Source of the DNA: Saururus chinensis
Taxonomy: Eukaryota; Streptophyta; Magnoliopsida; Piperales; Saururaceae
Assembly (NCBI GenBank): GCA_035235625.1
Contig: CP141148.1
Location: 3,658,001 to 3,722,000 of the forward strand
Direction of reading: 5' to 3'
Length of the DNA stretch: 64,000 nt
The translations under genes and the position numbers were made by a program. Under the pieces are notes generated by a model. That model had not been told where the DNA came from, ran no database searches, and saw nothing but the letters and a program-made list of their open reading frames with translations. Below, in pieces: positions 24,993 to 36,719 of the stretch (its first letter is position 1; each line of letters begins with the position of its first letter).

Positions 24993-25197
24993 TGTTAATT
25001 TGAGTGGAGACGAAAGCAAGTATTCTCATTAATAGGGGTCATATATATAGGCCTTTGAGTACAAGGTTTTGTTTACAAGATAAACTAAGAAAACAAATAA
25101 GATCTCATGAAGTTCATCCGGTTGGCATCTGATAAACCCAAATAACAGTTATCCTAGATCTAAATAAGATAAGCATAGGAGGATGAATTCGTTAACA
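24993..25197 (-). repeat. Copia 5' LTR
   Basis: A TG...CA repeat of 205 bases. It shares long blocks with 20369-20570, for example 'gagtacaaggttttgtttac'. Confidence 0.9.
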
Positions 25198-25545
25198 GAA
25201 AGAACCTGCAATCTCTAAGACAAAAATGGCTTGTGGCATGTAACAAGAAGGTTGACCTAAGTGTTTCATAAATTCTTAAAATAAATGCAAACCTTCCATT
25301 TTACATTTAACAAGGGAGAATTTGTACATATCAAGTCTTCCTTGTGGTTGTAAAGCTCAATGTTGAGAGCTCCAACAGCTTTTGCCAAATTCTCATCCTT
25401 GTATGCGTCAAAGAAGCACCCACGACTCTTTGCATTGATGACTACTTCTTTCCAAATAGAACCGATATTAACTAGAATGGTGCCACTACGAAGAATCCAA
25501 AGACAGTCCCTGAATTGAACCATCACCCACATTTCCAAGTAACAT
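25198..25545 (-). pseudogene. Helicase pseudogene, upstream fragment
   Basis: Minus-strand stretch reading CLWILRSGTILVNIGSIWKE, then AKSRGCFFDAYKDENLAKAV and NSPLLNVKWK. This is the block after the helicase C-terminal domain in plant UvrD/SEN1-like helicases. A GT donor follows KWK, and a CAG acceptor stands just before the Copia insertion, so the next exon begins within a few bases of the 5' LTR and continues at 20368. Nothing matching the ATPase core was found in the window, so this is a gene fragment or a truncated pseudogene bounded upstream by the solo LTR at 25576. Confidence 0.65.
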
Positions 25546-26628
25546 TAACAACAGAGAATATTTCTCGACAAATGATGTAGCACCCCGACTTTTTAAATTA
25601 CTTTAAAGGTTGGAGTGCCACCAATTCATAATAATAAGCAGGACATGATCAACCGTGCACAGAAGAGTAACTATTCATTAATTTAAGTAATAACAAAAAT
25701 TTTACAAAACAAGGCTTATCATGCCATAGCAAAATCAAATTCGCGCATAACCAAAATTAATACATAACAAAAGAACATAGTAAAGTAAATTAACAACGTA
25801 GATCTTTCAAAGTTCAATAGGCAATCTTCATTGATATCAACATCTTCATTCAGGCGTCTAGGGGTGGGTGAGTTAAATATACTCAATAGATATAGTTAAA
25901 TTCTATTAGCATGCTAAAACATAAAGCATAAATAAATATGTATAAAATATTCTTCTAATAATTCATATTCAAAAATCGACTTTAAAATAATATTATCGAC
26001 TAACAAAATCCAATACACTTCTTATACAAAAAGTTAGATAAAATAGTTCTTCACAAAATTCGGATAATTCGTTCTTAGCCAAAATTCGATAAATAATTCA
26101 AAATCGGATAAAACATCATTCATAGAATGTCGCAAATACCGGAGCGACATACACCCGTGCTCGTGGGGCAACGAGATCAGAATGAAGAGGATCTTCCCAC
26201 GATATCCAACTTCATGGGCGCACCATATGCCATAATAGGCGGTACCTAGGAGTCATAACTCAGATAGCTTTTGGGCTTTATACCAAATAGCTACCCTTCA
26301 AAACTAATCGTAATTTTTGGGCTTTATACCAACTAACAACCCCTCAAATCCGGTCATAACCATTCATAAATGTAATTCAAATAATAATATCTTAAAGCTC
26401 ATATCATGATAAAATCCATTTTAGAGGTGTACGATATGCTATTATCTTAGCGTTCACCCGACCTCTAATAAATATCATCCTTTTTTAAAATAATATTTTA
26501 TTTAAGAGACAAATAAAATGTGAAATAGAACGCCTAGTCGTAGCACAAAATTAGAGCTTAAAACCACCTACCCTTCAATCTTGAAATTGACCAGAATAAC
26601 GGTCGGAGGTCTGATCCTTGACATGTTC

Positions 26629-27179
26629 TGTAACACCCGAGATTTTTCACACATTTTCCTTAAATTCACGAAAAAAATTTGCAATATAACGTCTGTAAAT
26701 CGGAGGAAAAATGATGAAATCAAAACCTGATAAAATAGTTTATAATTCAAAACACTAAACATCAATTTTCCATCTAAATATTTTCATCATACGGTCAAAC
26801 ATCGTACAGCTAAAGCAAATATCATCAGGCGCTACTCAAAAACACACGTACAAATAAATTGTTTTGATCATAGACTTTAAATACAAATCCCTCCCAGGCA
26901 TCCCTGAGTGCATGTAGCGCCCGAGATTTTTCACACATTTTCCTTAAAATTCACGGAAAATTTTTTCAATATAACGTCTGTAAATCGGAGGAAAAATGAC
27001 GAAACCAAAACCTGATAAAACAGTTTATAATTTAAAACATTAAACATCCACATACGGTCAATCATCGTACGGCCAAAGCAAATATCCTCAGGCGCTACTC
27101 GAAAACAACCGTACGAATAAATTTGCTATGATCATAGACTTTTAAATACAAATCACTCTCCCAGGCATCCCTGAGTACA
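26629..27179 (+). repeat. Duplicated LTR leader (two copies)
   Basis: Copies at 26629-26912 and 26913-27179 share 'cccgagatttttcacacatt', 'aatcggaggaaaaatga' and 'ccaggcatccctgagt'. They stand head to tail at the left end of the nested block. Confidence 0.88.
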
Positions 27180-27549
27180 AGTCCCATAACAGTCCACTGA
27201 CTGATCCAAATGAAAGTCCAGAATAAACATCTTATGTTCTCATCTCACCCAATACAGGAGATCGTGGCACAAACAAACTCACAGAGAGTCAAGCAGATAC
27301 CTGAGTCAACGGGAATCAATCCACCGTTGAAACGAGCGTCCATCACCAGGAGCTCTCCGCACAACCTGCAAAACCTCCCGTACAACGGGGCTAAAAATAG
27401 TAGGGTGAGTATTTTCATACTCAGTAGGAAAATACCCAGTAGGGGAAATCCCAAACGGTGAACTCCAAGTTCAAAAATGCATGCATCATGCAACTCAAAC
27501 ATGAAGCAGTCAACATAATATAATCATATCGTGCACATACGCATACGAT

Positions 27550-28110
27550 CATACTAAATGCACTATCGTGCCAAAGACATACCAAATGCACCACCGTGCC
27601 AAAATCATATCAAGGCATCATCGTGCCAGAATCATACCGAAGGCACCATCGTGCCAAAATCATACCAAAGGCACCATCGTGCCAAAATCATACTATCCAA
27701 ACAACTTACACAAACACCCTTATCCAGGGTCATACAATTTACTCGTACCACCGTACGTATACTCATACAACATACGCATACTTGTACGATCTTACTCGTA
27801 CAATCGTATGCTCACTCATACAGCTTACCCATACATGTACGACCTTACTCGTACAATCAGACTCGTACGACCTTACTGCATACCGCACAAAATCATACTT
27901 ATTGTCTTACTCGAACCATATTCTCACAATCGTACTCATACTCTTACAGTCGTGCTCATACTCATACGCTTACAGTCTTACTCATACTCATACGCTTACA
28001 GTCTTACTCATACTCATACGCTTACAGTCCTGCTCATACTCATACACTTACAAATTCCGCTCATACACATACAGTCGTACTCACACTCATACAGTCGTAC
28101 TCATAATCGT
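27550..28110 (+). repeat. Minisatellite tracts rich in cat-act-cat and tac-gct-tac
   Basis: First a unit with 'caccatcgtgccaaaatcata' occurs four to five times (27560-27690). Then many copies of 'ctcatactcatacgcttacagt' variants follow (27760-28110). In copy 2 the same zone is much shorter (about 32070-32190), so the array has expanded or contracted. Confidence 0.85.
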
Positions 28111-28351
28111 ACACATATCAACGACCACTGAAGCTCATTACAACTAATAAGCTCCATCGTCGAAATGGAAAAGAATGCCACTGGGGCAACACCTTAACCT
28201 CCGGGGAGTGACTAAACGCCATGGACTTTTCCGAAGGTAAGGCACACCAATGCTCATGGGGCACTGGATCAAACAGGTAAGAGTAGATCCATGATACTAC
28301 TTACCTGAGCTCGCAAACATAAACACCCACACATAAGGGGTCATACAGTTG

Positions 28352-28525
28352 CCCACCATAATGGGTCTTATAGTGCCATAGAATCGCCCACCATAATGGG
28401 TCTTATAGTGCCAGAGAATTGCCCACCATAATGGGTCTTATAGTGCCATAGAATTGCCCACCATAATGGGTCTTATAGTACCATAGAATTGCCCACCATA
28501 ATGGGTCTTATAGTACCATTGCCAC
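28352..28525 (+). repeat. 35-base tandem array, five copies
   Basis: The unit gcccaccataatgggtctta plus tagtgccatagaat is repeated head to tail. The same array with three copies lies at about 32423-32520 in the second body. Confidence 0.9.
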
Positions 28526-28564
28526 TCTTGGGCAGAAACGTACAGTGCCACTCTTGGGCGAAAA

Positions 28565-28810
28565 CATACAACGCTCTCAACAGAGCATCAAACGTCTGGG
28601 CTTACACAGCACACAGACCAAATCAGAAACATACGTCGCTCTCAGCAGAGCATCAGACGTTTGGGCTTATACAGCACGCAGACAAAGTCAGAAACGTACA
28701 TCGCTCTCAACAGAGCATCAAACGTCTGGGCTTATACAGCACGCAGACCAAATCAAAATGACGTCGCTCTCAGCAGAGCATCAGACGTCCGGTGCTCTAC
28801 ATAGCACACA
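28565..28810 (+). repeat. Tandem array of about 60 bases, four copies
   Basis: The unit contains ctctcaacagagcatca, acgtctgggctta and cagcacgcagac. The partner array in copy 2 spans about 32600-32785. Confidence 0.9.
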
Positions 28811-29559
28811 GACAACATCCCGTAGGATAAACACCATGGCAAGACATGATAAACGCTCGGCCAACTCATCAGCGGCCAGCTCAAACACGGAACTTAATCC
28901 GTCGAACCCTCGTGTCTCAAACTCACAACGCTATCATTAGCTGTGCTTATAATTCAAGTTTGAATTAAATATATTATGCGGTACAATTATGCCACACAAC
29001 TCACAGTCCTCGACTGGTCAAACCGAAGCTGAGCCCGATCCGAAACCCAAGTTCGTTAGGGCAGCAGACTTCACTTACCCGTCCACATCATGGACAAAAC
29101 TCATCGTACAACAAACCCTTACAGTCTTACACTTCGCCATCCATCTTATGGCCAAAACCTCTTACACTGACATCTTCAAATAACGCTCCTCAGAGCCAAC
29201 CCAGTTGTCGCCCTCTTACTTATATCTCACTTATTATACTTATTTTTCACTTCATAATCTGTACGTTATGCTTGTACAATTATGAACCCTCTTACTGTCT
29301 GACAAATGCCCAACACACAATCCACCCCAAACTGATCCATTCTAATCCTTGCCTGTCATACTCTTATCCTCTGTCATACGCTTACACAACCGCATCCAAA
29401 TTCAGACAGAGCTTCTGTCACCTCTTACTGTCCATCGCCCATACTTTTGCCCACATACTCTTACACCTACCCAAAGCATAGGCAAATGTCATCATACATA
29501 TGTATGTCTCACACATACGTAGAACATACACATACGGTCATACATACATAACTTACAAA

Positions 29560-29815
29560 CATGCACGCTAGCCATCACTAGCACATGCATCCACACGTCA
29601 AACATGCACGCTAGCCATCACTAGCACATGCATCCACACGTCAAACATGCACGGTAGCCATCACTAGCACATGCATACATCCAACGTACACGCTAGTCAT
29701 CTCTAGCACGTGCACACACCCATTCATACATACTTCAAACATGCACGCTAGCCATCACTAGCACGTGCATAACCCATACATAGCATACTGACATATTTGC
29801 TAGCCATCGCCAGCG
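29560..29815 (+). repeat. Array built on the palindromic phrase gctagccatcactagc
   Basis: About five to six copies of a 40-45-base unit with 'cgctagccatcactagcac'. The phrase is nearly self-complementary (gctag...ctagc). The partner array in copy 2 spans about 33535-33810, with more copies. Confidence 0.88.
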
Positions 29816-31691
29816 CATACATAATCCACATCCATAAAACGTGCATATATCTCATGCATACCAATCATACCATACAATCATGCTTACACGCACATCATGC
29901 AATCGGATCGTTACTTAACATCCAAAGCATGGAATCATACAATCCTAGCATGCTGCTACTCATTCAAAGCATGCTTCATGAATTTACGAGTTCAAAGCTC
30001 CCCTACCTCGTAATCATGACGTTCGATGGCGAGCACACGATGGTGGCGGCGTCGGTGGCGGAGTTGGCGGTCAAAACCGTTGCCTGGCTGAGAGAGCTGC
30101 TGTCCCGAGGGTTTTAGGAAGCGCCGAAACTATCACGGCCAAACAGAGTGTCAGATATCAATGCGGCAAAACCCGCGATCCACGGCGGCACACTAGGGCG
30201 GCCGGGAGAAAAGTCGTGCCAACATATGTGGCGGTGCGACCCGAAGTCGATGGTGTACACTGAAGATCGGCCGGTGGCTAAAACGTGCTCAGCCGGCCAC
30301 AAAGACGTCGAAATCGGCCGTGGACAGCACCCAACGGCGACGATTTCGGTCAACAAAGGCCCACATATGGGCGGAGAGCGTGGGGCAATGCTCGAGAACC
30401 AAAGGAGAGGTGGAGGACAGCTCTAGTGATCAACTCCACTCGGTGGCAAAGCCAACCGATGGTTAGGCGGCACGAATGCGGCGCCTAAACCCAGAAGTAC
30501 ACGCGTGGCCACATGCACACGCGGCCCAAAAGGGCGGGGGAGAGGGCTGAAAGGGGGCGACCCAAGGCCCACAAAAGCCAACAGGGCTAAGGCCCTTAGC
30601 TGTGTCCAATCAAAGTGGCGACATCGCCGATCGCCACCCACAACCAATACCCATGGTGCGGGCGGCTATGCATCTCGCACGGTATAAGGCCATGACAAGC
30701 GGCCCATTCCGGGCGGAGTATATAATCGGGCCAAGTGGGGCTGACCCTCACTGTCGCCGAGCCGGGGCAGAGCCCATAATGGCCAAATAGCATACGGCTC
30801 GCCGATGACCACGGCCCAAGACGCACCTAAAGCGTCTAATCGGGCGGAGCAAGGCAATAGGGGCGAGGTGGGGTCGGAAACGGCAACCCCCTACCGACAC
30901 CGGGTCAAGGTAGGCTGGACGGAGTCCTACCGGTGGCCGGATGACAACCGGAAACCCACCGGCGTCCAAAACATCCCACGGACAGTGAGATGTGAATAGT
31001 AACAAAAACCCGACCAAAAGATCGGTAGCTCACTACGGAGCGAAGAAAGCATGGCGGCGGCTCTAGCCAGTGTCTATGGGTTCCTAGCGGCCAACTAAAC
31101 ATAAGTCTAGTTGAGAGCGGCCGCAAACGATGTCAAAATCGTACACCCATAGTGCAAAAACGGGATTGAAGGAGAGAAAAACCCGAAAAAAGGTTCGGTA
31201 CCTCGTGGAGGAGCGAAGAGGCCGTGGCGGCGGTCATGGCCGGTACCTGCTGCACTCGTGGCGGTGAGGCAAAGCGGATCCTGACAAGAATCAACGGAAT
31301 CCGACGACGGAGGAGGGAGAACGGAGCGACCGGATATGCCCTCGGGTTTTCTCTTCTCCTCTCTGGACGTGAAATTTCTTCTGGAAGTCGGTTCTGGAAA
31401 ACTTACTGGACTCAGGTTTAAAAAGCCGCAATTTCACTATTCACCTTTTTTATTTTTACATTTATGTCCCCAATGCGCGTTAACTCACTGGTTACGCGCT
31501 ATAGCTCCAAACTTCGCGCCGTAAGCGCGCAGCGCGGCCCGTGGCCTGCGACTAAGCCCCACACCCGACTTTACGGGTATAAATACGGGGAAAAGACACA
31601 AATACCCATACGCTGAAACGTCACCATTTCTTGCCGACAGAAAAATGGCAGAAAAATCCCAGAAAATCGTAGAAAAATCAGGGACCTTACA

Positions 31692-34600
31692 GTGCAAGTC
31701 CCATAACAGTTCACAAACTCATCCAAATGAAAATCTAGAATAAACATCTTAACATCTCATCTCACTCAATACAGGAGATCGTGGCACAAAAAAACTCGCA
31801 GTGAGTGAAGCATATACCTGAGTCCAAGGGAATCAATCTACCTCGGAAGCGAGCATCCATCTCCAGGAGCTCTCCGCACAACCTGCAAAACCTCCCGTAC
31901 AACGGGGCTAAAAAGTAGGGTGATGAGTATTTTCATACTCAGTAGGAAAATACCCAGTAGGGGAAAACCCAAACGGTGAACTCAATAAGTTCATAAATAC
32001 ATGCGTTCACGCAACGCAAAGATGAACAACAGGGCATAACATAATCATGCTCATTCGCATACAATCATACCAAATGCACCATCGTGCCAAAGTCATTCCA
32101 ATTGCACCATAGTGCCAAAATCATACCAAAATCAATCTACTCATACACATACGCTTACAGTCGTACTCATACTCATAATCGTACACATATCAACGACCAC
32201 TGAAGCTCATTACATCTAATAAGCTCCATCGTCGAAATGGAAAAGAATGCCACTGGGGCAACACCTTAACCTCCGGGGAGTGACTAAACGCCATGGACTT
32301 TTCCGAAGGTAAGGCACACCAATGCTCATGGGGCACTGGATCAAACAGGTAAGAGTAGATCCATGATACTACTTACCTGAGCGTGCAAACATAAACACCC
32401 ACACATAACGGGTCATATAGTTGCCCACCATAATGGGTCTTATAGTGTCATAGAATCGCCCACCATAATGGGTCTTATAGTGCCAGAGAATTACCCACCA
32501 TAATGGGTCTTATAGTGCCAATGCCACTCTTGGGCAGAAAACATACAATGTCGCGTGGGCAGAAACATACAATGCCACTCTTGGGCAAAATCATACAATG
32601 CTCTCAACAGAGCATCAGACGTCTGGGCTTCATACAGCACACAGACAAAGTCAAAAATGTACATCGCTCTCAATAGAGCATCAAACGTCTGGGCTTATAC
32701 AGCACGCAGACCAAATCAAAAATATACATTGCTCTCAGCAGAGCATCAGACGTCTGGTGCTCTAAACAGCACACAGACAACATCCCGCAAGATAAACACC
32801 ATGGCAAGACATGAGAAATGCTCGGCCAACTCATTATCGGCTAGCTAAAACACGGAACTTAATCCGTCGAACCCTCAAGTCTCAAACTCATAATGCTATC
32901 ATTAGTTGTGCTTATAATTCAAGTTTGAATTAAGTATATTATGCGGTACAATTATGCCACACAAACTCACAGTCTTCGACTGATCAAACCGAAGCTGAGC
33001 CTGATCTGAAACCCAAGTTCGTCAGGATAGCAAACTTCACTTACCCGTCCACATCATGGATAAAACTCATCGTACATCAAACCCTTATAGTCTTACATAC
33101 TTCGCCATCCATCTTATGGCCAAATCATCTTTCACTGACATCCTCAAATGAAGCTCCTCAGAGCCAACCCAGTTGTTGCCCTCTTACTTATATCTCACTT
33201 ATTATGCTTAATTTTCACTTCATAATTTGTACGTTATGCTTGTACAATTATGCACACTCTTACTGTCTAACAATCGCCCAACATACAATCCAACCCAAAC
33301 CGATCCATTCTAATCCTTGCAGTCATACTCATATCCTCTGCCATCCGTCCTAAGCTTGCACATCCATATCCAAATCTAGACCAAACCTCTGTCACCTCTT
33401 ACTATCCATCGCCCATACCTCTGCCCACATACACTTACACATATCCATATCATAGGCAATTAGCCATCATACATACGTATGTCTTACACATACGTACAAC
33501 ATACACATACAGTCATACATACGTAGCTTACAAACATGCTCACTAGTCATCACTAGTGCATACATACACATTTATACATACGTCAAACGTACACGCTAGC
33601 CATCACTAGCACATGCATACATACGTCAAACATACACACTAGCCATCACTAGCACATGCATAATCCATATATACTCCAAACATGCACATTAGCCATCACT
33701 AGCACATGCATACATACGTCAACATACACGCTAGCCATCACTAGCACATACTCAACCAACATACAAAACTTACCAACAAACACGCTAGTCATCACTAGCA
33801 CATACTTACATCCAACATACTTATAGCCAACATGCATGTCATATGCATTTCAACATACCATATAATCATGCTTACATGTACATCATGCAATCGGATCGTT
33901 ACTTAACATCCAAAGCATGGAATCATACAATCCTAGCATGCTACTACTCATTCAAAGCATGCTATCATGAATTTACGAGTTCAAAGCTCCCCTACCTCGT
34001 AATCATGACGTTTGATGGCGAGTCCACGACTGTGGCGGCGTCGGCAGCGGAGTTGGCAGTCAAAACCATTGTCTGGCTGAGAGAGTTGTTGTCCCGAGGG
34101 TTTTAGGATGTGCCAGAAACAATCACGGCCAAACAGGGTGTCAGAAATCAATGCGGCAATATCTGCGATCCACGGCGGCACACAAGGGCGGCCGGGAGAA
34201 ATGTCATGCCAACATATGTGGCGGAGCGACCAGAAGTCGATGGTGTACTCATTGAAGATTGGCCGGTGGCTAAGACGTACTCGGCCGACCACAAGATATC
34301 GAAATCGGCCGTGGACAGCACCCAACGGCGACGATTTCGGTCAACAAAGGCCCACATATGGGCGGAGAGCGTGGGGCAACGCTCGAGAACCAAAGGAGAG
34401 GTGGAGGACAGCTCTAGTGATCAACTCCACTCGATGGCAAAGCCAACCGATGGTTAGGCGGCACGAATGCGGCGCCTAAACCCAAAAGCACATGCGTGGC
34501 CACATGCACACGCGACCCAAAAGGGCAGGGGAGAGGGCTGAAAGGAGGCGACCCAAGGCCCACAAAAGCAAATAGGGCCAAGGCCCTAGCTATGACCAAT

Positions 34601-35684
34601 CAAAGCGGCGACATCGCCGATAGCCACCCACAACCAAAACCCATGGTGCGGGCGGCTGTGCATCTCACACGGTATAGGGCAATGACAAGCGGCCCATTCC
34701 GAGCAAAAGAATAATCGGGCCAAGTGGGGCTGACCCTCATTGTCGCTGAGCCGGGGCAGAGCCTACGATGGCCAAATGGCCCACAGCTTGCCAATGTCAA
34801 TGGCCCGAGACGCACCCAAAGCATCTAATTGGGCGGAGCAAGGCAATAGGGGTGAGGCGGGGTCAGAAACGGTAAACCCCTACTGACACCGGGTCAAGGT
34901 AGGCTGGACGGAGTCCTACCGGTGACCGGATGATGACCAGAAACACACAGGCGTCCAAAAAAATCCCACGAACAATGAGATGGAATAGTAGAAACAAAAC
35001 CCGACCAAAGTGCCGGTAGCTCACCACGGAGCGAACAAAGCATGGCGGTGGCTCTAGCCAGTGCCTATGGGTTCCTAGCGGCCAACTAAATATAAGTCTA
35101 GTTGAGAGCGGCCGCAAACGACGTCAAAATCTTACACCCATAGTTCAAAAACGGGATTGAAGGAGAGAAAAACCCGAAAAAAGGTTCGATACCTCGTGGA
35201 GGAGCGAAGAGGCTGTGGCGGCGGTCATAGCCGGTACTTACGGACTCGTGACGATGAGGCAAGGAGGATCCCGACAAGAATCGACAAAATTTGACGATGG
35301 AGGAGGGAGAACGGAGCGACCGGATATGCCCTCGGGTTTCTCTTCTTTCTCTCTAGACGTGAAATGTTACTGACTTCGACTTTCTGAATGTCGGTTCTGT
35401 AATCCGACGTATGATATATATATGTATAATCTTTTTAATTTTTACATCTACGTCCCTAACACGCTTTCACCCACCGGTTACGCGTCGTTGCTCCAAAATT
35501 CGTGCTGTAAGCGCGCAGCGAGGCCCACGGCCTGCGACTAAGCCCCATACCCGACTCTATGGGTATAAATATGGGGTATGATATATAAATATGAATACGC
35601 TAAAGCATCATATTTTTCTGCCAAAAATGACCAAAAAATAGCAGGAAAATCACAAAAAATCGTAGAAAAATCAGGGACCTTACA
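31692..35684 (+). repeat. LTR body, copy 2
   Basis: Direct repeat of 27180-31691. It starts gtgcaagtcccataac, where gtgca equals the end of the first leader copy at 26908-26912. It keeps all modules of copy 1, with TATAAATA at 35564-35571. Length differences come mainly from the minisatellites. Confidence 0.88.
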
Positions 35685-36719
35685 TGTTCGTAGGCTTAGG
35701 AGCAGCGCAGAACCTCCACTCGTGCTGAGATAGTCTCCTTGTCCAGCTCGAGTGAGGCGGGCAGAACCTCCCCTAGTGTTAGGATAGTCTCCTCATCTGG
35801 CTCAAGTGAGGCGGGTAGAACCTCCCCTTATGCTAGAAAAAATTCTTCTTCCTGGCCCAAAAGTAGCGAACAGAGCCTCCCTTTACCCCTAGTTGTTCCC
35901 CCCTTTAAAGTAGCTAACTCAAAAAATGGACCCCTCTATGTCATAGAGCACCATCGAATTAGCTAGGAATGGTTTTTGAATGGAAGAAATCGGACTAGAA
36001 ACGGCTTAGAAACAGGGGACATAAGTTTAGAAATGGGCAGAGGTCAGACAAGAAGAGAAAGTAAAATGAGTGAAAGAAAAACTAACACCCCCCTCCCCAT
36101 TTATACAAAACCAAAACCATCGGATGCACGCCACATGGCATGCATCCGACGGTGAAAAAACCAGTGTGCATCAACAATGAGCGCATGTGTCATTACTAAT
36201 GCACGCGAAGAACTGCACAACGCATGTCATTACCTGCCATGGCATGTAAGCCATGCTTGGCCTGCAACAATAGGCCTATTGTTGTAGCTGACGCCATTTT
36301 TTTTTAAATTTCATTTTTTATATAAAATAAAATTTAAATACAACAAAATTTAAATATTCAAATGGGCATCTCCTTACCCCGAATGTAGAATTATGCGTTC
36401 TTGGTACCGTTGGACTCATATCGACAAGCACTACGAAAGAAGACCACACAAGGGCATATTTTCTCGCCAAATTAAAGTAGGTTCCGCCCATGACATGCTT
36501 CTCAAGGTCATAGACTACTATCCCGGTGTCCAATTGACACATTCTTGGGCTTGATACGTTTGTCTCTTCGATTCCTATCAAATATTAAAAGGCTCTTCCG
36601 AATAAATCAAGTTCAAAATGGTCCAATTTTAAGAAAATTCATTATTGGGTCCTAAAACTTGCCAATGGGCCCTACCGTTCGAATTTCAATGCATTGAAAT
36701 TCCTTGGCGTTACAAATGA

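Larger units (their letters stand above)
20369..25197 (-). mobile_element. Ty1/Copia LTR retrotransposon, decayed
   Basis: Fossil element in minus orientation. LTRs of about 200 bases lie at 20369-20570 (3') and 24993-25197 (5'), both TG...CA. A purine tract, tttgagggggag, stands before the 3' LTR, and a tggtat-type primer site follows the 5' LTR. The parts occur in the Copia order: gag around 24890-24060, protease and gag-pre-integrase around 24020-23440, integrase around 23390-22560, reverse transcriptase around 22075-21535, and RNase H around 21295-20790. The element is broken in many places. The LTRs differ at roughly one position in twelve to fifteen by eye, which suggests an age of a few million years. 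Flanking 5-base copies agree at 4 of 5 positions. The lineage is not settled; short LTRs and gag style would fit Ale/Retrofit. Confidence 0.92.
27180..31691 (+). repeat. LTR body, copy 1
   Basis: Direct repeat of 31697-35684. Both begin agtcccataacag and end gggaccttaca. Order of modules: caggagatcgtggca; a tac/cat-rich minisatellite; a 35-base array; an array of about 60 bases; a ctagccatcactagca array; a GC-rich stretch; and a TATA box at 31578-31585. Long open frames inside arise from the minisatellites. Confidence 0.88.
26629..35684 (+). mobile_element. Nested block of two very long LTR-like units
   Basis: The block starts tgtaacacccgag, ends gggaccttaca, and is flanked by a perfect duplication tgttc (26624-26628 and 35685-35689), so it entered the outer LTR as one insertion. 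Unit 1 (26629-31691) has two copies of a leader of about 275 bases, then a body of 4.5 kb. Unit 2 (31692-35684) has a body of 4.0 kb without the leader. Both bodies end with TATAAATA about 114-121 bases before the ccttaca end, as expected for a plus-oriented LTR with a U3 of more than 3.9 kb and a short R-U5. No gag-pol domains were recognised. The block is either an element that lost its interior and the start of its right LTR, or a solo LTR with internal tandem duplication. Confidence 0.8.
25576..36714 (+). mobile_element. Large solo LTR (outer), split by a nested LTR block
   Basis: Left end tgtagcaccccgac, right end ttggcgttaca, flanked by a perfect 5-base duplication aatga (25571-25575 and 36715-36719). 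Without the insertion (26629-35684 plus one duplication copy) it is about 2.08 kb. It has no coding region and no internal domain, so it is a solo LTR. A repeat of about 62 bases with the phrase 'aggcgggyagaacctcccct' lies at 35700-35860. Its last 400 bases resemble the end of the LTR at 37101-39489 (tcttggtaccgttggactc versus tcttagtaccattgggctc), so the two belong to related families. The superfamily is probably Gypsy, judged only from end style and length. Confidence 0.85.

Noticed and set aside
27558-28147. Three overlapping long frames rich in Tyr, Thr, His and Ser
   Set aside because: All three plus frames stay open because the DNA is a minisatellite of cat/act/tac units. The second LTR copy lacks most of it. 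Not a protein gene.
28352-28810. Evenly spaced repeats resembling a CRISPR array
   Set aside because: Units are head-to-tail tandem repeats without unique spacers, inside a plant LTR.
29997-30117. Short frame reading MTFDGEHTMVAASVAELAVK and on, kept in both LTR copies
   Set aside because: The two copies differ mainly by amino-acid-changing substitutions, so there is no sign of coding constraint. It is LTR sequence.
30100-31450. Many GC-rich frames on both strands in the LTR body
   Set aside because: High GC lowers stop frequency. No family motifs, and none is preserved as a distinct frame between the copies.
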